DNA from: Pseudomonadota bacterium
GTDB taxonomy: Bacteria > Myxococcota > Polyangia > GCA-2747355 > JACKDQ01
DNA length: 6,693 nt
Direction: 5' to 3'
Assembly (NCBI GenBank): GCA_030591195.1
Contig: JAUVBO010000152.1
Coordinates: forward strand, 1-6,693
Below the pieces are notes generated by a model, which saw nothing but the letters and a program-made list of their open reading frames with translations, was not told the origin of the DNA and made no database searches. This document shows, in pieces, positions 1 through 3,844 of the stretch. Both the position numbers and the translations under genes were made by a program. The first letter of the stretch is position 1. Every line of letters starts with the position of its first letter.

Positions 1-503
1 ACTCCACCCGCCGCGTTGCAGCCGTAGTTCAAGGTCGCCGGCAACGAGGAGAGAAACGAGCAGTAGCCGCCCGGGAAGCCGTCGCTCTGCTCGGTGAGGC
101 AGATCGCGCCCTGGGCGTCGCCCGAGCCCGATCCCGGGTGATCGACGCAGCCACCGTCCTTGCTGCAGAGCGCACCTACCTCGCCCGCTGCTGGCTGATC
201 CCCGCTCTCGTCGCCGGTGTTGAGGGTGCTGCCGCCCTGCCCCACGTCCACCGAAGTGTCGGGGGTCGCGGCGTCGGGGTCGGGTGGCGGCGTGGCGTCC
301 GGAGCAGGTGGTATCGCCTGGTCGACAAGCCGCTGGTCGGCCCCGGGCTCCTTCGCATCAACCGCCGCGCCGCTGTCGGTGGCGACCCCCTGGTCGGCGA
401 AGTGGGTCTCGTCGCCTGAGCAGGCGCCGCTGGTGACGGTCATGGCGATCGCCACGAGCAAGGCCCGGGGGCGGCAAAGAAGCCGACATCTGTTGCTCAA
501 CAT
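1..503 (-). CDS. Cys-rich putative lipoprotein, 3' end beyond the window
   Basis: I do not recognise a specific function. The reading frame opens at an ATG (501-503) preceded by AGGAG (511-515) at a 7-base spacing, and stays open for 167 codons to the window edge, so the C-terminus is missing. The N-terminus has an Arg-rich n-region (residues 5-13), a hydrophobic segment (14-23) and a lipobox-like SGAC with Cys28 as the likely lipidated residue; Ser at -3 is weaker than the usual Leu. Residues about 31-108 form a low-complexity Asp/Pro/Ala/Thr-rich linker, a style common in myxobacterial surface lipoproteins. A compact Cys-rich region follows, with Cys113, 119, 135, 148 and 162 and a GFPGGYC motif (142-148), probably disulfide-bonded outside the cytoplasm. 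It lies 67 bases downstream of the HAD gene on the same strand and could be co-transcribed. The lipoprotein call is fairly secure; the role is unknown. Confidence 0.8.
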   Translation of the reverse strand, partial: MLSNRCRLLCRPRALLVAIAMTVTSGACSGDETHFADQGVATDSGAAVDAKEPGADQRLVDQAIPPAPDATPPPDPDAATPDTSVDVGQGGSTLNTGDESGDQPAAGEVGALCSKDGGCVDHPGSGSGDAQGAICLTEQSDGFPGGYCSFLSSLPATLNYGCNAAGG

Positions 504-564
504 CCAAGCGCTCCTGTTGGTCCGGCGACAGTACCTCGGCGCGGTCCATGTCGCTCGAAGAAGT

Positions 565-580
565 CGCTCGTCATCGAGCG
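565..580 (-). other. Small GC hairpin spanning the HAD stop codon
   Basis: A perfect 6-bp inverted repeat (CGCTCG and CGAGCG) encloses a 4-base loop that contains the stop codon of the HAD gene. In the RNA it would form a short GC-rich stem, but no U-tract follows, so it is a poor match to an intrinsic terminator. The 8-mer GTCGCTCG also occurs twice here (550-557 and 563-570). It may be a weak attenuating or RNA-stabilising structure, or chance in GC-rich DNA. Confidence 0.25.
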
Positions 581-1290
581 GCAGCCCGACGCAGGGCCAC
601 CAGCTCGGCGAGGCTGTCCACGGCGATGACGGGCATCACCGGCCCCGGCGGAGGCGGAGTGGCCCCCCAGCCCTCGCGGTCTGCCCGGCGGTTGATCCAG
701 GCCGTGGTCAAGCCCACCCGGGTGGCGGGTACCAGATCGTGGTAGAGGCTCTGGGCGACGTGGAGGATCGAGGCCGGGCCGTGGCCCAGGCGCCGGGCCG
801 TCGTGATCAGCGCGTCGAACATCCGTGGATCGGGCTTGTAGCAGCCGACCTCTTCGGCGACCACCACCGCGTCGGGGACCAGGCCCAGCAGCCGCTGGCT
901 GCCGGCCAGCGAGGCCCGATCGACGTTGGAGAGGATCACCAACTGGTGGTGCCTGCCGAGCTCCGCCAGGGCCGCCGCGGCGTCGTCGAACGGCGGCCAG
1001 TCGCCCACCGAGGCCCCGAACGCCGCGGCGTCGTCGTCGCTGACCTCGAGCTGCCAGACGCCGCCGAGGCGCCGCAGGACCGCCGCCAGCACCTCAGGGT
1101 AGGGGCTGGTCGGCGCCGCCTGCTGGGCCTCCGACTCGAAGCGGGCGAAGCCGGCGACGAGCTCGTCGTCCTCGATCTCTCGCCCCCGACTCCGCGCCCA
1201 GCGCCGCAGCGCCGCGGCGATGCCGCGCTCCCAGTCGATCAGCGTCCCGTAGCAGTCGAACGACAGCACCGGGAAGTCAGCGATGCGCAT
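571..1290 (-). CDS. HAD-superfamily hydrolase, haloacid dehalogenase-like
   Basis: Predicted cytosolic HAD hydrolase of 239 residues, typical for the type II haloacid dehalogenase-like branch. Motif I is FDCYGTLID (11-19) with nucleophile Asp12; Tyr14 replaces the second Asp usual in phosphatases, as in L-2-haloacid dehalogenases. Motif II is LSN (120-122), motif III is GCYKPDP (149-155) with Lys152, and motif IV is HVAQSLYHDLVPA (177-189) with Asp185. The phosphatase-type GD pair is replaced by AQ in motif IV, and the Asn of classical dehalogenases is not evident, so neither activity should be assumed. The region between motifs I and II forms the helical cap. I chose ATG at 1290 because GGAGG (1296-1300) sits 5 bases upstream; the TTG at 1317 in the same frame lacks a properly spaced ribosome site. 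It begins 61 bases after the radical SAM stop, so co-transcription is plausible. The substrate is unknown. Confidence 0.9.
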   Translation of the reverse strand: MRIADFPVLSFDCYGTLIDWERGIAAALRRWARSRGREIEDDELVAGFARFESEAQQAAPTSPYPEVLAAVLRRLGGVWQLEVSDDDAAAFGASVGDWPPFDDAAAALAELGRHHQLVILSNVDRASLAGSQRLLGLVPDAVVVAEEVGCYKPDPRMFDALITTARRLGHGPASILHVAQSLYHDLVPATRVGLTTAWINRRADREGWGATPPPPGPVMPVIAVDSLAELVALRRAAAR

Positions 1291-1295
1291 CCGGT

Positions 1296-1300
1296 CCTCC
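1296..1300 (-). promoter_or_regulatory. Ribosome binding site deciding the HAD start
   Basis: GGAGG on the minus strand lies 5 bases before ATG 1290. It favours this start over the in-frame TTG at 1317, which has only AAGG directly abutting it. The homology to HAD motif I also begins soon after residue 1 of the shorter form. Confidence 0.75.
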
Positions 1301-1351
1301 AAGCGCCCCTTGCCCAACCTTAGCAGCAGCGGCGGCGCCCGGGATCAGCGA

Positions 1352-2320
1352 TCAGCTCTCGCTGCAGCTGGCGCCGTGCTTGAAGCAGGAGAAGCAGCGG
1401 TGGTGCTTGAGCATCACCCGCGGCTCGATCGCCTGCTGCAGCGAGGCGCCGAGGTCGTAGTCCGGATCGTCGTCGACCAGCGTGCAAGCGTAGACCCGCA
1501 CCCGCCCGTCCTTCTTCAGCACGAAGCGGGTGTAGGCGCACATGAACGCCGCGCGAGACGCGGCGGTGTGGTGTCCGGTCATGCACCCTTCGGTGATCTC
1601 GGGCACGTTCGGGTTGGACGCCCCCGGCGTGAGGAAGTCGGGGAAGCTGACGATGTTGATCCCGCTCGGCACCCCCGCGGACTCGAGGAACGGCAAGAAC
1701 GCCCGGTCGACCGCCGGGACGTCCTCGTCGGGATCACGCTGGCGGGCGACCGACACGGCGAAGCCAGCGCGGTGCAGCTCGCCGAGGCAGTCGAGGGCGA
1801 GCTGGAAGTTGCCCTTGCCACGGCCGGCGTCGTGCCGCTCGGGATCGGGGTAGTCGAGGCTGACGCGGAGCTTGAGCGGGTGCGGCTTGTCGCGCAGCGG
1901 CAGCAGCTCCTCGAGCCGGTTGAACACCGGCTCGGTGCCGTTGGTCAGCACCAGGCAGGGGCGATGGTCGAGGCAGTAGTCGAGGATCTGCAGCACCTCG
2001 CGGACCACGAACGGCTCACCGCCGGTGAAGGAGAGCTGCTCGACGCCGAGCTCGAGCGCCTCGTCGATCAGCGGGCGCGCGTCGGCGAAGGTCAGCGGCT
2101 GGATCCGCCCGTCACCTGGCATCGACCCCTCGAGGCAGAACGGACAGCGCAGGTTGCAGACCGTGCCGGTGTGAAACCAGACCTCGGTCAACCGCTCGGC
2201 CTGGATGTAGCCGCGCGGGTCACCGCTGCTGGTCCGCAGCCAGTCATCGCCCTGCAGGTGGTGGCGGACGGTCATCAGGGGCGCCGTCTCGGGCGCGAGC
2301 GCGACGTTATGCTGGGGCAT
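1352..2320 (-). CDS. Radical SAM enzyme with C-terminal auxiliary-cluster-like cysteines
   Basis: A 322-residue radical SAM protein, predicted to cleave S-adenosylmethionine reductively at a [4Fe-4S] cluster and start a radical reaction on an unknown substrate. The cluster motif CNLRCPFC (55-62) is the canonical CxxxCxxC. SFTGGEPFVV (97-106) carries the SAM-binding GGEP, and LVLTNG (123-128) and LRVSLD (151-156) are further core strands. The C-terminal third has six more cysteines: Cys246, 261, 279, 309, 312 and 319. The spacing C-x10-G-x6-C (261-279) followed by C-x2-C-x6-C (309-319) resembles a shortened SPASM/twitch domain, so one auxiliary Fe-S cluster is likely. From memory it resembles a group of uncharacterised radical SAM proteins that end in a similar GASCS tail; I cannot verify this here. 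The start at 2320 overlaps the end of the reductase gene by 14 bases, with GAGG 9 bases upstream, which indicates translational coupling. No precursor-recognition (RRE-like) domain is evident. Confidence 0.93.
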   Translation of the reverse strand: MPQHNVALAPETAPLMTVRHHLQGDDWLRTSSGDPRGYIQAERLTEVWFHTGTVCNLRCPFCLEGSMPGDGRIQPLTFADARPLIDEALELGVEQLSFTGGEPFVVREVLQILDYCLDHRPCLVLTNGTEPVFNRLEELLPLRDKPHPLKLRVSLDYPDPERHDAGRGKGNFQLALDCLGELHRAGFAVSVARQRDPDEDVPAVDRAFLPFLESAGVPSGINIVSFPDFLTPGASNPNVPEITEGCMTGHHTAASRAAFMCAYTRFVLKKDGRVRVYACTLVDDDPDYDLGASLQQAIEPRVMLKHHRCFSCFKHGASCSES

Positions 2321-2978
2321 TGAAGAAGGCCTCGCGGTGGATCTGCCGCGCCGAGACGCCGTGATCGAGCAACCAACCCATCGTCTGCTCGATCATCGCG
2401 TCGAGGCCGCAGAGGTAGTAGTGGCAGCCCTGCACCACCGGCAGCTCGTCGAGCAGCTCGGTGACTCGCCCGTGGTGGGCGCCCTCGATCCGCTCGCGCG
2501 AGACGGCGAGCCTCAGATCGCAGCGCTGCCGGAGGAAGTCGAGGTCGACGGTGTCGTCGAGCCAGCGGACGCCCCAGAGCAGCGCGAGCGGCTGGACCTC
2601 AGCCTCGCTCCTCAGGTGGGCGAGGAACGGCGCGATACCGGTGCCGGTGGCGACGAAGATGTAGGGCTGGCAGAGCTCGACCGCTCGCCCCGGGCGAAAC
2701 CAGCCAAAGGGCTCGCTGACCCGGACCGGATCGCCCCGCCCCAGGCGCCAGAGGTGGTCACTGACCTGCCCGCCGTCCACCCGGCGGATGACGAACCGCA
2801 GGCAGTCCTCGTCGGTGCCCGAGGCGATGCTGTACGGCCGCGAGATCCCGTCGCCCTCGCCCTCGTAGAGCGCGAGGCAGTCGCCAGGAGTGAACTCCAC
2901 CGCTCGCCGGTCGAGCTCCAGCTCGTATATCCCGTCGCCGTGCCAGCGTACCTCGCGCACGGGCAGCTCGATGTTCAC
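2307..2978 (-). CDS. Ferredoxin-NADP+ reductase-type FAD oxidoreductase
   Basis: A 223-residue flavoprotein of the ferredoxin reductase family, expected to pass electrons between NAD(P)H and a one-electron carrier or enzyme in the cytoplasm. The FAD domain (about 1-100) has RPYSIAS (47-53), the R-x-Y-S flavin-binding motif, and GGQVSDHLW (69-77), which contacts the FAD pyrophosphate. The nucleotide domain has VATGTGIAPF (109-118), LLWGVR (133-138), SRE (160-162) and CGLDAM (190-195), all typical of NAD(P)H binding. The tail ends HREAFFNAPA. There is no fused 2Fe-2S ferredoxin domain, and the length matches a stand-alone reductase. The start is a GTG at 2978, preceded by GGAGGAGG (2982-2989). 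Its end overlaps the radical SAM gene by 14 bases, so the two are probably made together. A role in reducing the radical SAM cluster is an inference; no ferredoxin or flavodoxin gene is visible in the window. NADPH versus NADH preference cannot be told. Confidence 0.92.
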   Translation of the reverse strand: MNIELPVREVRWHGDGIYELELDRRAVEFTPGDCLALYEGEGDGISRPYSIASGTDEDCLRFVIRRVDGGQVSDHLWRLGRGDPVRVSEPFGWFRPGRAVELCQPYIFVATGTGIAPFLAHLRSEAEVQPLALLWGVRWLDDTVDLDFLRQRCDLRLAVSRERIEGAHHGRVTELLDELPVVQGCHYYLCGLDAMIEQTMGWLLDHGVSARQIHREAFFNAPA

Positions 2979-2981
2979 GCG

Positions 2982-2989
2982 CCTCCTCC
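2982..2989 (-). promoter_or_regulatory. Strong ribosome binding site for the GTG-started reductase
   Basis: GGAGGAGG on the minus strand lies 3 bases (or 6, counting from its first GGAGG) before the GTG at 2976-2978. It supports this non-ATG start; no in-frame ATG is present near the beginning of the conserved flavin domain. Confidence 0.7.
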
Positions 2990-3044
2990 GGAGCTATCGC
3001 CTCGAGGAAGTGTACTACGGTCGGTTCGGCCCGGTTACGGCGGA

Positions 3045-3710
3045 TCAGGGAACGGTGAGCACCCGGAAGTCACTGGTGGCCCCGGGGTCGTTCGGATCGA
3101 CCAGCATCAGCTGGATCGGGTCGCCGCTGGCAGCCGCCTCGTCGTTGGGGTTGCGCCCGGCGGCGTCGGTCCGGCTGACCACCACCACGCCGGTAGACCC
3201 GTTGGAGGCGATCAGGTCAGCGTTGGCCGCCGCCACCAACGGCACGGGGTCGAAGTCGTTGGTGACCGTGACGTTGCCCGACGCATCGGGCAACGAGATC
3301 AGCTGGTCGTCACTGTTACGTGCCCCTTCGAGCGACGGGCCCCCCTGAGAGTACAAGCCGGGAAGCACCAGCGGCTCGCTCACGCCGTCGTCGTTGGCGT
3401 AGCGTAGCTCGAGCTGGTCGCCCTTGCCTCCGGGGATCACCAGCGAGAAGGTGCCCGCCGCGGTGGCCAGCGCCTCGAGCGCCTCGCCGGTGGAGACCCG
3501 CGTCAGCTGCACCTCGCCCACGCCGGCCACCGCACCGGCAAGGCCCACGACCATCGTCCGCGGCTCGGTGGCGGTCAGCGATGGCGTGCTCCGGCGAACG
3601 AAGTCCGATAGCGGTCCGGGAACCGGTTGGGGCTGGGGCACACCAGTCTGGTCACCGCACCCGAAAAGGCATGCGGCCAGCGAAAGACCGAGGACTGCCA
3701 CGCGGAGCAT
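3045..3710 (-). CDS. Putative lipoprotein with possible Ig-like domain
   Basis: A 221-residue exported protein of unknown function. The N-terminus MLRVAVLGLS is a short signal peptide running into LAAC (Cys14) and LFGC (Cys18). LAAC fits the lipobox best but gives a very short signal, so Cys18 is also possible. A Pro/Gln-rich spacer follows. Residues about 48-115 contain alternating hydrophobic strands and a GTFSLVIPGGKGDQLELRY-type stretch (86-104) that resembles bacterial Ig-like or carboxypeptidase-regulatory-like beta domains. The remaining C-terminal half is Asp/Asn/Gly/Ala-rich with no motif I recognise. I chose ATG 3710 because GAGGTGA (3716-3722) lies 5 bases upstream; in-frame ATGs at 3716 and 3728 are poorly spaced for it. 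It is the first gene after the activator, across a 134-base gap, and ends 66 bases before the reductase, so it may be the first gene of the operon. The domain assignment is tentative. Confidence 0.85.
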   Translation of the reverse strand: MLRVAVLGLSLAACLFGCGDQTGVPQPQPVPGPLSDFVRRSTPSLTATEPRTMVVGLAGAVAGVGEVQLTRVSTGEALEALATAAGTFSLVIPGGKGDQLELRYANDDGVSEPLVLPGLYSQGGPSLEGARNSDDQLISLPDASGNVTVTNDFDPVPLVAAANADLIASNGSTGVVVVSRTDAAGRNPNDEAAASGDPIQLMLVDPNDPGATSDFRVLTVP

Positions 3711-3715
3711 CGCCA

Positions 3716-3722
3716 TCACCTC
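3716..3722 (-). promoter_or_regulatory. Ribosome binding site deciding the lipoprotein start
   Basis: GAGGTGA on the minus strand is a 7-base match to the anti-Shine-Dalgarno complement and lies 5 bases before ATG 3710. The other in-frame ATG codons (3716 and 3728) overlap or precede it, so the shortest form is favoured. Confidence 0.65.
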
Positions 3723-3734
3723 ACCCATGTCTCA

Positions 3735-3750
3735 AGCAAGACGGATACCG
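3735..3750 (-). promoter_or_regulatory. Candidate sigma-54 (-24/-12) promoter
   Basis: The minus-strand sequence CGGTATCCGTCTTGCT has GG, ten bases, then GC, the defining sigma-54 spacing, and its TTGC matches the -12 element exactly. The -24 half (CGGTAT against TGGCAC) is weaker. Transcription would start near 3724, giving a leader of about 14 bases with the GAGGTGA site almost at its 5' end. It lies just downstream of a gene for a sigma-54 activator, which raises its plausibility. A chance match remains possible. Confidence 0.35.
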
Positions 3751-3801
3751 AGGACAGCTTCAATCAAAATGCAACGAACACAGCGCGTTACACTAGGATG
3801 C

Positions 3802-3826
3802 CGGGCCACCGCCCGTGTCCGCCCGT
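3802..3826 (-). repeat. Direct repeat and dyad, possible activator-binding site
   Basis: The 8-mer CCGCCCGT occurs twice on the plus strand (3809-3816 and 3819-3826) with a 10-base period, one helical turn. The first copy also forms one arm of a dyad, CGGGC-N4-GCCCG (3802-3815). The block lies about 78-102 bases upstream of the start site implied by the candidate sigma-54 promoter, within the range used by upstream activating sequences. It could also be a hairpin after the activator gene, but there is no U-tract. Function is inferred only from position. Confidence 0.3.
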
Positions 3827-3844
3827 TTACATTGGCACAGCATG

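Noticed and set aside
358..549. 63-codon minus-strand frame starting at ATG 549
   Set aside because: It overlaps the lipoprotein gene in another frame, its product is Arg-rich, and the lipoprotein frame has a signal peptide, lipobox and spaced cysteines.
1291..1317. TTG at 1317 as start of the HAD gene
   Set aside because: No properly spaced ribosome site precedes it, while ATG 1290 has GGAGG at 5 bases.
217..1323. 368-codon open frame on the plus strand over the lipoprotein and HAD genes
   Set aside because: It is antisense to the HAD gene with all four HAD motifs and to the lipoprotein frame with a good ribosome site; its product is Arg/Pro-rich and low in recognisable structure.
1283..3407. 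Two long plus-strand frames (1283-2323 and 2337-3407)
   Set aside because: They mirror the radical SAM, reductase and lipoprotein genes. The minus-strand proteins carry clear catalytic motifs; the plus-strand ones do not.
3802..3815. Intrinsic terminator after the activator gene
   Set aside because: The 5-bp GC stem is short and no run of U follows on the minus strand; it is kept only as a possible regulatory repeat.
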